Below are positions 48,261 to 56,744 of a stretch of DNA of 64,000 nucleotides, piece after piece (position 1 is the first letter of the stretch; every line of letters begins with the position of its first letter). Origin of the DNA: Frigidibacter sp. ROC022 (GTDB taxonomy: Bacteria; Pseudomonadota; Alphaproteobacteria; Rhodobacterales; Rhodobacteraceae). The notes beneath the pieces are model-generated. The model was not told where the DNA came from, made no database searches, and was given only the letters and a program-made list of their open reading frames with translations. The position numbers and the translations under genes were made by a program. The DNA lies in the NCBI RefSeq assembly GCF_024723735.1, contig NZ_JANQDU010000002.1, positions 821,001 through 885,000 on the forward strand. The letters are read 5' to 3'.

Positions 48261-49289
48261 CTAGCGGCTCAACGCCGCTTCGATCGCGGCCCGGTCGAGA
48301 CCGGTCTCGCCGATCACCACCAGCCGGGTCTCGCGCGGTTCCGAGGCGGCCAGCGGCCGGTCGAAATAGGTCTCGACCCGGGGCCCGACCGCCTGGATGG
48401 TCAGCCGCATCGGCTTGCCCGCGACCGATCCGAAGCCCTTCAGGCGCAGGATGTCATGGCTGCGGATGGTGTCGGCGATCCGGGCCGCGAAGGCGGAGGG
48501 GTCGGTGATCTCGGGGCGGGTGATGATGAAGCTCTCGAATTCGTCGTGGTCGTGATCCTCGCCCTCGGCATCGTGATGCGGCGCCTTGCGGTCATCGGAT
48601 TCGGCGGCGGCCTTGTGCCCCAGCAGCACTTCGCAGGGCAGGGCGCCCATGGTGCTGCGCAGGACCTGCACCGAGGGCCGGGTCCCGGCCTTGAGCCGGG
48701 CGATCAGCGCTTCGGTCTCGGCCTCGGTCAGAAGGTCGGCCTTGTTGACGACCACCAGGTCGGCGCAGGCCAGCTGATCGTCGAACAGCTCCGACAGCGG
48801 CGTTTCGTGATCGAGATTGTCGTCTTCGGCGCGGGCGGCATCGACGGCGGCCTCGTCATGGGCGAAGCGGCCTTCCGAGACCGCTTTTCCATCCACCACC
48901 GTCACCACGCCATCCACCGTGACGCGGGTCGAGATGCCGGGCCAGTTGAAGGCCCGGACCAGCGGCTGCGGCAGGGCCAGGCCGGACGTCTCGATCAGGA
49001 TGTGATCGGGCGGTTCGGGCCGGGCCAGCAGCTTTTCCAGCGCCGGGATGAAGTCATCGGCGACGGTGCAGCAGATGCAGCCGTTCGAAAGCTCGACGAC
49101 GTCCTCGTCGGTGCAGGTCTCGTCGCCGCAGCCCTTCAGGATGTCGCCATCGACGCCGAGATCGCCGAATTCGTTGATGATGAGGGCGATGCGGCGCCCC
49201 CCGGCATTGGCCAGGAGGTGGCGGATCAGGGTGGTCTTTCCGGCGCCGAGAAAGCCGGTGACGATGGTGGCGGGGGTCTTTGCGGGCAT
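48261..49289 (-). CDS. cobW: CobW-family cobalt chaperone GTPase
   Basis: G3E GTPase thought to deliver cobalt to the CobN chelatase. 342 residues: Walker A GFLGAGKTT, the metal-binding CxCC motif in NGCICCTV, the NKAD guanine motif (VVVNKADLL), a His/Asp-rich loop (HHDAEGEDHDHDE) that could hold metal, and a C-terminal CobW_C domain with RLKGF. Lies between cbiM and cobN, as expected for a cobalt handover operon. Confidence 0.96.
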   Translation of the reverse strand: MPAKTPATIVTGFLGAGKTTLIRHLLANAGGRRIALIINEFGDLGVDGDILKGCGDETCTDEDVVELSNGCICCTVADDFIPALEKLLARPEPPDHILIETSGLALPQPLVRAFNWPGISTRVTVDGVVTVVDGKAVSEGRFAHDEAAVDAARAEDDNLDHETPLSELFDDQLACADLVVVNKADLLTEAETEALIARLKAGTRPSVQVLRSTMGALPCEVLLGHKAAAESDDRKAPHHDAEGEDHDHDEFESFIITRPEITDPSAFAARIADTIRSHDILRLKGFGSVAGKPMRLTIQAVGPRVETYFDRPLAASEPRETRLVVIGETGLDRAAIEAALSR

Positions 49290-49363
49290 GGGGTCTGGTC
49301 CCTGGGCAAAAGGAAAGACGGCCCCCGGCGAGGGGGGCCGTGGTCAGGCAGCTTCGGGGCGGG

Positions 49364-50041
49364 TCAGTCAGCGGCGTAGAGCCGCGGTGTCACCAGTCCG
49401 CTTTGCGCAAGGCCGCGGGTGCCTTTGGCCAGGCCCAGTATCGCAAGGTCGACCAGCGGTTCGAGCAGGACCACAAGCATATAGGCGCCGCCGAAGGTCG
49501 AGATCGCGGCGAGGTTGGCCGGGGCGAAGCCGTGACCGTAGAGCGCCCAGAAGGCGACCCAGGCGACGACGCCGCCCTGGAATGCGGTGGAAAGCGCAAG
49601 CGCCTGGCCGTAACCGACATCGACATAGGCGGTGTCGCGCGGGATGATCCGGCCTGCGACGGCCTGCAATGCGAAGAGCGGCACCAGCAGGGTGGTGATG
49701 TTCATTCCGTATTGCGGCAGGTCGAAGGGCGCGAACAACAGCCCCTGCAACAACAGGCCGAAGGCCAGCGCGAAGGCGGCGGGGGCGGCGCCGAGGATCA
49801 GGAACAGCGTCGAGCCGAGGATCAGGTGCACTTCCGACACGCCGACCGGGTAATGCGGCAGCACTTCGAAGAAGGTGAAGACGGCGGCGGTGCCGATGGC
49901 GCTGCGCGCGACGAGCGACGGCAGGCCGCGCTCTTTCGCCGCCGACCAGCCGAGTTTCAGCGCATAGGCGCCGGCACCCGCTGCGGTGGCGTAGCTGAGC
50001 AGAAGTTTCGCGCCGGTGACGACGCCGGGTTCGATATGCAT
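49364..50041 (-). CDS. CbiM-like cobalt ECF transporter component
   Basis: 225 residues, about six membrane segments, CbiM family of energy-coupling-factor cobalt/nickel transporters. The N-terminal MHIEPGVV carries His2, the metal ligand of CbiM proteins; HYPVGVSEVHLILGS and QYGMNITTLLVPL are family segments. CbiN, CbiQ and CbiO partners are not adjacent; cobW follows instead. The start at 50041 is set by the conserved MHI. Directly downstream of a cobalamin riboswitch. Confidence 0.87.
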   Translation of the reverse strand: MHIEPGVVTGAKLLLSYATAAGAGAYALKLGWSAAKERGLPSLVARSAIGTAAVFTFFEVLPHYPVGVSEVHLILGSTLFLILGAAPAAFALAFGLLLQGLLFAPFDLPQYGMNITTLLVPLFALQAVAGRIIPRDTAYVDVGYGQALALSTAFQGGVVAWVAFWALYGHGFAPANLAAISTFGGAYMLVVLLEPLVDLAILGLAKGTRGLAQSGLVTPRLYAAD

Positions 50042-50094
50042 CTTCGGTCTCCTTGGCCTGTCACACCCGACAGGCGGTTGAGGTTTCACGACGC

Positions 50095-50282
50095 ATGGCT
50101 GGTCTCCTGGCTCGCGGGTCGCGGCGCCTGTCCACCTTCCCGGAATGGTTTCCAGTGGTCATTGGACGGACGCTCGCCGCTTACAGTCGCGGGGGCGGCT
50201 GCGGCTTCCGGTTCCTGATTGGATCCCCGGTTCCGCATTCCCAGTTCGTCCCCTGAGGCTGAGCCTCAATCGGGGAACCATG
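50095..50282 (-). promoter_or_regulatory. Cobalamin riboswitch of cbiM-cobW-cobN
   Basis: The minus strand carries the conserved blocks in order: GGTTCCCC near 50280, CCCCCGCGACTGTAA at 50195-50181, CCACTGG at 50158-50152, GGGAAGG at 50141-50135 and the B12 box GCCAGGAGACC at 50111-50101. It ends about 55 bases ahead of cbiM. Adenosylcobalamin binding should lower expression of the cobalt uptake and insertion genes. The best-supported regulatory element in the window. Confidence 0.93.
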
Positions 50283-50615
50283 CCGGGTGAGTGTGAGCCC
50301 GGGCCGGAGCCGGGTCAAGGGGCCTTTGCGACCGCCCGAAGCGGGGGAGCGACAGGCGTCCCCATGGGGACGGGGGGTCAAGTTGTTGAAAATGCGGCAA
50401 AAGCCGTGGGGACGGTGGTTATGGTTAATCAGGGGTTAGCGGAAGTCGGGGTGAAACTGCCCGTTCGCCTTCAGGGACGGCTGATACAAGGGGAGGGGAG
50501 TGGACTTTCGCTGCACGGAACATCGATGTCTACAATGTGGGACGAAGCGGACATTCAATAGTGGCGACGGCTCCGACAAATCATGGATTTCGAAGTTTCA
50601 CCGGATGCTCTTGCG
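50283..50615. other. Gap with falling GC, no gene seen
   Basis: 333 bases between the riboswitch and the SRPBCC gene. GC drops from typical values near 50350 to about half by 50500. I find no gene, hairpin terminator or repeat I trust. The riboswitch promoter should lie in the first part. The right part, including GTGGACTTTCGCTGC at about 50501, may be a decayed gene remnant. Confidence 0.4.
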
Positions 50616-51059
50616 TCATGCGGGCCCGGCCGGACTACGCGCTTCGCACATAGCGATGAAGTTCTTGTGCTCCTTTGCTATCTGTCGCCCTATGAGCGGA
50701 CTCAGAACCGGGAGCATGAATCTCAACCAGCCCGATCCATTTGCGTTGAACTTCCCAACCATTGTCGTGGCCTTGCCGTCGTGCTCAATGTCAAAATCTA
50801 TGTCGACATCCATGTCTTTGCCTTTGACCAGAAAACCCAGTCTTTTGGGCCGGTGATAGGTCGTAATCTCCACCTCATGCTCGCCGCGCGTGTCTTTGAT
50901 CCGAAATCTGGACCCCTTTCCGATAGGCCCCTCCGTCATAAGTTCGGCCTCCGAAACACCGCTGTTCCACTCCAGTTCGTTGCGCGGATCGGCCATGAGA
51001 TCGAAAGCGGTTTCCGCCTGACATTCGATTTGCATGACGTCTTTTATGTAGCTGGCCAT
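50616..51059 (-). CDS. SRPBCC (START-like) family protein
   Basis: 147 residues, polyketide-cyclase/START-like fold that binds hydrophobic ligands: MASYIKDVMQIECQAETAFD, MADPRNELEWNSGVSEAELM, GSRFRIKDTRGEHEVEITTY and a C-terminal helix. The function cannot be read from the sequence. GC is near 50% over much of the gene, against 65-70% in neighbours, with more A/T-ending codons, suggesting recent transfer. Flanked by gene-poor DNA on both sides. Confidence 0.83.
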   Translation of the reverse strand: MASYIKDVMQIECQAETAFDLMADPRNELEWNSGVSEAELMTEGPIGKGSRFRIKDTRGEHEVEITTYHRPKRLGFLVKGKDMDVDIDFDIEHDGKATTMVGKFNANGSGWLRFMLPVLSPLIGRQIAKEHKNFIAMCEARSPAGPA

Positions 51060-51333
51060 CCTTGGAGTTTACCACAAGGCACATGGCGAGTCTCAGGCAA
51101 TCGATGCCCGCACCGCCATCGCGTTTTGCCAAGTCGATTTGCGGTAAGGTGGGCTCAAACCTGCTGTTCGCCGCGTGATGTACGGAAGTTCGCTCAGTGC
51201 CGGATGCCACGCCATTGTCCAACCTGCATGTCGCAGATTGCGCGAAGCCTGGCCGTCGCCGGGCTCCCCCCCTCGACCCCACCCCGCGCGTCTGCCAAAC
51301 CTGCTCCTGACTCAGCCTCGAAGGAGCTCGCCC

Positions 51334-52599
51334 ATGTCCACCCAATCCCGCCGAGACCCGGTGCTCGATCCCAAGCTGGAGGCGCGGCTGGTGCGCTATG
51401 CCGCCGTCGATACCCAGAGCGACGCCCTGGCCGAGGGCGCGCCCAGCACCGCGATCCAGCTCGACCTGCTCAACATGCTGGTCGAGGAGCTGAAGGAGAT
51501 CGGCGCCGAGGAGGTGACGCTGACCGACTATGGCGCGGTGCTGGCCACGATCCCGGCAACCGAGGGCCGCGAGGACGGGCCTGTGATGGGCTGGATGGCG
51601 CATGTCGATACCGCGCCGCAGTTCAACGCGACCGGGGTCAAGCCGCTGGTGCGGCGGGCCTATAACGGCGGCACGCTGAGCTTTCCCGACGCGCCGGGGC
51701 TGCTGCTGTCGCCCGAGGTCTCTCCGGCGCTGGCCGACAAGCAGGGCGACGACATCGTGACCGCCAGCGGAACGACCCTGCTGGGCGCCGACGACAAGGC
51801 GGGGGTGGCGATCATCATGACGGCGGCCGAGCGGCTGCTGGGCGACCCCTCGATCCCGCACGGCAGGATCCGCATCGCCTTCACGCCCGACGAGGAGATC
51901 GGCCGCGGCGTCGATCCCCGGCTGCCTGCCGATCTGGGCGCCGCCTTCGCCTATACGTTCGACGGCGCCCTGCCGGGCGAGATCGAATACGAGAGCTTCT
52001 CGGCCGACGGGGCGGTGGTTACGGTCACCGGCGTCTCGGCGCATCCGGGCACCGCCAAGGGCAAGATGGTCAATGCGCTGCATCTGGTGGCCAAGATCGT
52101 CCAGACCCTGCCGCAGCAGAGCATGGTGCCGGAACTGACCGAGGGCCGCGAGGGATTCATCCATGTCACCGAGATCGAGGGCGGCGCCTCCGAGGCGGTG
52201 ATCCGGCTGATCCTGCGCGATTTCGAGCGTGACGGGCTGGCCGCCAAGGGCGCGCTGCTGCGCCAGGTCTGCGAGGCGGTGCAGGCCGGCGAGCCGCGGG
52301 CGCGGATCGAGGTCGAGATCAAGCCGCAGTATCGCAACATGCGCTATTGGCTGGAAGAGGACATGACCCCGGTCGAGCTGGCGCGCGAGGCGATGCGGGC
52401 CACCGGGCTGGAACCGCGCTCGCAGCCGATCCGGGGCGGGACCGACGGCTCGCGGCTGACCGAGATGGGGGTGCCGACACCGAATGTCTTCACCGGGATG
52501 CAGGAAATCCACGGGCCGCTGGAATGGGTCTCGGTGCAGGACATGGCCAGCGCGACGCGGGTCTGCCTGGAACTGGCCAGACGGGCCGGGGCGGGCTGA
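51334..52599 (+). CDS. pepT: Peptidase T (tripeptide aminopeptidase)
   Basis: Zinc M20B aminopeptidase releasing the N-terminal residue of tripeptides. 421 residues. Metal and catalytic motifs: MAHVDTAP, GADDKAGVA, TPDEEIGRG and, near the end, RGGTDGSRLTEMG; the internal dimerisation domain has VTGVSAHPGTAKGKM. AAGGAG lies eight bases before the ATG at 51334. The 274 bases upstream hold no gene I can support. Convergent with the EamA transporter. Confidence 0.95.
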   Translation: MSTQSRRDPVLDPKLEARLVRYAAVDTQSDALAEGAPSTAIQLDLLNMLVEELKEIGAEEVTLTDYGAVLATIPATEGREDGPVMGWMAHVDTAPQFNATGVKPLVRRAYNGGTLSFPDAPGLLLSPEVSPALADKQGDDIVTASGTTLLGADDKAGVAIIMTAAERLLGDPSIPHGRIRIAFTPDEEIGRGVDPRLPADLGAAFAYTFDGALPGEIEYESFSADGAVVTVTGVSAHPGTAKGKMVNALHLVAKIVQTLPQQSMVPELTEGREGFIHVTEIEGGASEAVIRLILRDFERDGLAAKGALLRQVCEAVQAGEPRARIEVEIKPQYRNMRYWLEEDMTPVELAREAMRATGLEPRSQPIRGGTDGSRLTEMGVPTPNVFTGMQEIHGPLEWVSVQDMASATRVCLELARRAGAG

Positions 52600-52626
52600 G
52601 CCGCGGGCCGGGGCGCGGCGGGCCGG

Positions 52627-53598
52627 CTACTTGCCGCCGCTGCGCAGCCGGGCCCAGATATTGGCCGAGGGCCGGGTGCCCTTGTCGCGGGCCAGGTCCA
52701 TCGAGCTGAGCACCGGCGTATGTTCCGAGGCCCGGCCCCGGCCTTCGCGGAACAGGATGTAGAGCCCCGAGCCGATGATGACCGCGGCGCCGATCAGCAC
52801 GTTGGGCTTCAGCGTCTCGCCGAAGAAGACATAGCCGTAGAAGCTGGCCCAGAGGATCTGCGAATACTGCATCGGCGCCACCACCGTCGCCTCGGCGCGC
52901 TTGTAGGCGGCGATGAACAGCAGCCCGGCGCAGGTGCCCAGCACCGCCATGGCGGCGAAGCTGCCGATATGTTCGACCGGCATCGGCTTGTAGACGAAGG
53001 CCAGCAGGGCGCCCATGACGAGGAAGTTCGACACCATCGGATAGAGCATCAGCACCGCCGAGCGTTCGTCCTGGCCGATCTTGCGCACGATCACGTTGCT
53101 GAGCGACGAGAACATCGCGGCGCCGAGGGCCGCCAGATGCCCGAGCCCGAGATGCGAATGGCCGGGCTGCAGCACGATCATCACCCCGGCCAGCCCGACC
53201 ACCACCGCCGCCCAGCGGCGCAGGCGCACCGTCTCGCCCAGCAGCGGGATCGACAGCACGGTGATCAGCAGCGGCGTGATGAAGAGGATCGAATAGGTTT
53301 CGGCCAGCGGCAGGTTCGAGAAGGCGTAGAAGGCGCAGAAGCCGACGATGGTCGAGGAGATGGTACGGATCAGCACCCACCAGGGATGGGTCGGGCGCAG
53401 GTTGGCCACGGTGGTGTCATGCAGGATGACGATGGTGACCAGCGGGAACGAGAACAGCACCGCGAAGAACAGGGTCTGGAACGGGGCGTAATGGCCGCCG
53501 AGGAACTTGATGAACACGTCGTGGGTCGCGTAGATGCCCATCGCCGCCAGCGCCAGAAGCGCGCCCTGCAGGTTCGATTTGCTCTGTCCTTCGGCCAT
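52627..53598 (-). CDS. EamA/DMT-family transporter
   Basis: 323 residues, ten membrane segments in two EamA repeats (about 15-145 and 160-290), as in drug/metabolite exporters. The first repeat has MGIYATHDVFIKFLGG and FYAFSNLPLAETYSI, the second GAAMFSSLSNVIVRKIG and APMQYSQILWASFYGYVFFGE. The substrate is not evident. The start MAEGQSKSN is set by family length, with GAAGGG upstream. A basic, Ser/Arg-rich cytoplasmic tail ends RLRSGGK. Confidence 0.9.
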   Translation of the reverse strand: MAEGQSKSNLQGALLALAAMGIYATHDVFIKFLGGHYAPFQTLFFAVLFSFPLVTIVILHDTTVANLRPTHPWWVLIRTISSTIVGFCAFYAFSNLPLAETYSILFITPLLITVLSIPLLGETVRLRRWAAVVVGLAGVMIVLQPGHSHLGLGHLAALGAAMFSSLSNVIVRKIGQDERSAVLMLYPMVSNFLVMGALLAFVYKPMPVEHIGSFAAMAVLGTCAGLLFIAAYKRAEATVVAPMQYSQILWASFYGYVFFGETLKPNVLIGAAVIIGSGLYILFREGRGRASEHTPVLSSMDLARDKGTRPSANIWARLRSGGK

Positions 53599-53810
53599 GC
53601 GCGCCGGCCCTTCGATCAGGGTGTTTCGATCTTCATGACCGGAAAACCGCGCATCGTCCAGTCGAGCCGTGCCTGAACTCCGGGCCGGGCGGCGGCGCCC
53701 TGGCCGGCAGGGTCGGGAATTCCGGACCGCTTCCGGCGCCTTTTGTCGTTGACGTTGCGGCATGGTGTTTCATCCTGTGGAAACATCCCGCAGCAGACAG
53801 GTGAAAAGGC

Positions 53811-54563
53811 ATGGCTGGCATCAAGATCGGATACATCGATTATCCCGTGGAGCTGACCGACAAGGACTGGCAGAAGAAGAAGGGCCTGATCGGAAAGATG
53901 ACCAAGACCGGCATCGGCGCGACCTTGAAGAAGGCCCAGGCCCTGCATGGCAAGATCGACTTTGCCAAGCTCGATCCCGCCGCCGAGAACCCCAGGAACA
54001 AGGCCGATCTGGCCAAGGGCAAGAAGGCGGCGGAAGCCTATTACAAGAAGTATGTGGTCCCGTTCTCGGCCAGTCTGAAGACGGTGGAGGAGACCGCCAA
54101 GAAGGCGATCAAGCAAAATGCGAAAATGCCGAAGAAGTCGCTGAAGGCGATGGAGGACATCGCCAAGATCGCCTCGACCCTTCAGGTCACGATGAAGAGC
54201 TTTGATCTGGAGGCGGCGGTCAACGAGGCGCTGGAGCGGATCGAGCGGCGGCAGAAGCTGGCCGCGAAATACCTGAATGACTCGCTGAAGAAATTCGTCA
54301 CCGGCGCGGCGGCCTTCATGAAGGATCCGACGCCGGAGAGCTGGCTCACCAACATCAAGCAGCAGGGCCGCAGCGTGTCGAACTCGGTCAAGGAGCTGAC
54401 CGACTACAATGCCAGGTTCTGGAAGGATTTCGAGAAGTTCAAGGGCTTCGACCTGGGGACGCTGAAGCTGGAGACCAAGGACCCGAAATTCGCCCAGAAA
54501 TCCACCGCGATCGTGAAGCTGGCGCTGGCGCAGGTCAAGCAGATCGCCGCATTCAAGCCCTAG
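53811..54563 (+). CDS. Lysine-rich helical protein, function unknown
   Basis: 250 residues, mostly helical, about one residue in six lysine (AAG-rich codons), without signal peptide or membrane segment. Segments such as GKKAAEAYYKKYVVPFSASLKTVEE and a heptad-like ALERIERRQKLAAKYLNDSLKK suggest a helical bundle. The net positive charge would allow nucleic-acid or membrane binding. I do not recognise a family. A TTGACG -35-like box is near 53750. A strong hairpin follows the stop. Confidence 0.75.
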   Translation: MAGIKIGYIDYPVELTDKDWQKKKGLIGKMTKTGIGATLKKAQALHGKIDFAKLDPAAENPRNKADLAKGKKAAEAYYKKYVVPFSASLKTVEETAKKAIKQNAKMPKKSLKAMEDIAKIASTLQVTMKSFDLEAAVNEALERIERRQKLAAKYLNDSLKKFVTGAAAFMKDPTPESWLTNIKQQGRSVSNSVKELTDYNARFWKDFEKFKGFDLGTLKLETKDPKFAQKSTAIVKLALAQVKQIAAFKP

Positions 54564-54571
54564 GGTGCCGG

Positions 54572-54600
54572 GCGGCGCGGGGCATGGGGCCCCGCGCCGC
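54572..54600. terminator. Bidirectional GC hairpin between the Lys-rich gene and leuB
   Basis: Perfect 12-base stem GCGGCGCGGGGC (54572-54583) and GCCCCGCGCCGC (54589-54600), 5-base loop, in the 45-base gap between convergent stops. No T-run, but the stem strength and position fit a shared terminator. Confidence 0.6.
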
Positions 54601-54608
54601 GGCCGCGT

Positions 54609-55715
54609 TCAGAGGCTGGCGTCGAGCGCCGCCAGAATCGCGTCGCCGACCTGGCTGGTGGTTGCAGGGGTGCCGTCCCCGGACTGCATCAGGTCGGCGG
54701 TGCGCACGCCGTCGGCCAGAACCTTTTCCACCGCCTTCTCGACCCGGGTCGCCTCGTCGCCCTTGTCGAAGGAATAGCGCAGCGCCATCGCGAAGCTGAG
54801 GATGCAGGCGATCGGGTTGGCGATGCCCTTGCCGGCGATGTCGGGGGCCGAGCCGTGGACCGGCTCGTACAGCGCCTTGGGCCGGCCGTTGGCCATCGGC
54901 GCGCCGAGGCTGGCCGAGGGCAGCATCCCGAGGCTGCCGGTCAGCATCGCGGCGAGGTCGGACAGGATGTCGCCGAACAGGTTGTCGGTCACGATCACGT
55001 CGAACTGCTTGGGCCAGCGGGTCAGCTGCATGGCGCCGGCGTCGGCATACATGTGCGACAGCTCGACATCCGGATATTCGGCGTCATGGACCTCTTGTAC
55101 GACATCGCGCCAGAGGATGCCCGATTCCATGACGTTGGCCTTCTCCATCGAGCAGAGCCGGTTGTCGCGCTTGCGGGCCAGTTCGAAGGCCGAGCGGGCG
55201 ACGCGGGCGATCTCGGATTCGGTGTAACGCTGGGTGTTGATGCCGACCCGTTCGTTGCCTTCCTTGAAGACGCCGCGCGGCTCGCCGAAATAGATGCCCG
55301 AGGTCAGTTCGCGGACGATCATGATGTCGAGACCGGCGACCACGTCGCGTTTCATCGACGAGAAATCCGCCAGCGCGTCGAAGCATTGCGCCGGGCGCAG
55401 GTTCGAGAACAGATCCATTTCCTTGCGCAGCCGCAGCAGGCCGCGCTCGGGCTTCACCGAGAAGTCGAGCTTGTCGTATTTCGGTCCGCCGACGGCGCCG
55501 AGCAGCACCGCGTCGGCCTCTTGTGCCTGGGCCATCACCGCGTCGGTCAGCGGCGTGCCGTGGGCGTCATAGGAGCAGCCGCCGACGAGTCCCTCGGTGA
55601 CGTCGAATGTCAGGTCGCGCCTGGCGCCGAACCAGTCGATGATCCGCTTCACCTCGGCCATGACCTCGGGGCCGATGCCGTCTCCGGCAAGGATCAGAAG
55701 CGACGGATTGGACAT
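54609..55715 (-). CDS. leuB: 3-isopropylmalate dehydrogenase
   Basis: NAD-dependent oxidative decarboxylation in leucine synthesis. 368 residues. Markers are [19 protein letters not shown], the [14 protein letters not shown] substrate loop, the catalytic Lys region [26 protein letters not shown] for the divalent metal, and [13 protein letters not shown] for NAD. The ATG at 55715 follows AAGGAGGCTCCT. Stands alone; leuC and leuD are not in the window. Confidence 0.97.
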   Translation of the reverse strand: MSNPSLLILAGDGIGPEVMAEVKRIIDWFGARRDLTFDVTEGLVGGCSYDAHGTPLTDAVMAQAQEADAVLLGAVGGPKYDKLDFSVKPERGLLRLRKEMDLFSNLRPAQCFDALADFSSMKRDVVAGLDIMIVRELTSGIYFGEPRGVFKEGNERVGINTQRYTESEIARVARSAFELARKRDNRLCSMEKANVMESGILWRDVVQEVHDAEYPDVELSHMYADAGAMQLTRWPKQFDVIVTDNLFGDILSDLAAMLTGSLGMLPSASLGAPMANGRPKALYEPVHGSAPDIAGKGIANPIACILSFAMALRYSFDKGDEATRVEKAVEKVLADGVRTADLMQSGDGTPATTSQVGDAILAALDASL

Positions 55716-55768
55716 AGGAGCCTCCTTGGCGTGAACGAGGCACCGCGTAGCGCGGCGCTGTCACAGGG

Positions 55769-56656
55769 TCAAGCAGGCGGGCGGTCGAAGGCGGCCACCA
55801 GGGCGTCCCAGACCCGGCGAATCCGGGCCGTCGTGCGCAATGCCTGCGGCGCCACGATCCACAGCGGCAGGCCGGGCAGCGGCAGGTCGGGCAGCAGCCG
55901 TTCCACCTCCGGCTCGGCTTCGATCAGCCTCAGCTGCGCCACGCCGATGCCGCAGCCGGCGCGGATCAGGTGCCAGCCCAGGGGCTGGTCGTCGGTGCGC
56001 AGCGGAAAGCTGTCGCGGGTCGCCGCAACGCCCATGGCGCGCATCGAGCGCAGCATCAGCTCCGAGCGGTCGAAGCCGATCAGCCCGATCTGCAGCGCCT
56101 CGTCGAAATCTGCGGGCCGGCCCACCCGGTCGAGAAAGCTGCGGGCGGCACAGAGGCCGAGCGCCAGATCGGGCAGGCGGCGGGCGATCAGATCCTCCTG
56201 CTGCGGGGCGTGCATCCGCAGGGCGATGTCGGCCTCGCGGAACAGCAGGTTCTCGGTGCTGTCGGAAGCCACCAGGTCGATCTGGATCTCGGGCGCGTCG
56301 CGGCGCAGCCCTGCAATGACCGGCGGCAGCAGGAAATGCGAGACCACGACCGAAGCGGTGATCCGCACCGTGCCGGCCAGCCCGCTGTCCTGGCCCGCGG
56401 CGGCGAGCGAGAGCCGCGCCGCCGCCTCGGCCATGGCGCGGGCCGGGGCGATCAGGGCCAGCCCGGCCTCGGTCGGTTCCAGCCCCTTCGGCACCCGGCG
56501 GAAGAGATCGCTGCGCAGCGCCGTTTCCAGCGCCCTGATCTGCCGGCCCAGTGTCGGCTGGCTGAGCCCCAGCCGACGCGCCGCGGCCGACAGCGAACCG
56601 GTCTCGGCCACCGCCAGAAAGCTTTGCGCGAGGCTCCAGTCGAAGCGTTTATCCAT
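55769..56656 (-). CDS. LysR-family transcriptional regulator
   Basis: 295 residues. The N-terminal winged helix-turn-helix is FDWSLAQSFLAVAETGSLSA followed by AARRLGLSQPTLGRQIRALE; the effector-binding domain starts near 90. Divergent from the epimerase gene, the usual layout for a LysR regulator and its target. One of the two ATTCA-N4-TGAAT palindromes lies over its own start codon, which fits autorepression. The effector is unknown. Confidence 0.93.
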   Translation of the reverse strand: MDKRFDWSLAQSFLAVAETGSLSAAARRLGLSQPTLGRQIRALETALRSDLFRRVPKGLEPTEAGLALIAPARAMAEAAARLSLAAAGQDSGLAGTVRITASVVVSHFLLPPVIAGLRRDAPEIQIDLVASDSTENLLFREADIALRMHAPQQEDLIARRLPDLALGLCAARSFLDRVGRPADFDEALQIGLIGFDRSELMLRSMRAMGVAATRDSFPLRTDDQPLGWHLIRAGCGIGVAQLRLIEAEPEVERLLPDLPLPGLPLWIVAPQALRTTARIRRVWDALVAAFDRPPA

Positions 56657-56711
56657 TCAAAGGTGAATAGCATATCTGCGCAACTGGGCAATTCCTAATT
56701 CAGGGATGAAT
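56655..56711. promoter_or_regulatory. Two identical ATTCA-N4-TGAAT palindromes (LysR operator candidates)
   Basis: ATTCA-AAGG-TGAAT at 56655-56668 and ATTCA-GGGA-TGAAT at 56698-56711, both perfect. Their centres are 43 bases apart, about four helical turns, so a tetrameric LysR protein could bind both on one DNA face. They span the divergent lysR/epimerase promoter gap. Confidence 0.65.
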
Positions 56712-56744
56712 GGGTATCTTCACCGCATCAGAAGGAGAGTCGAG

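Noticed and set aside
50500-50856. A 118-codon plus-strand frame over the SRPBCC gene
   Set aside because: The opposite-strand SRPBCC product has clear fold motifs; this frame has none.
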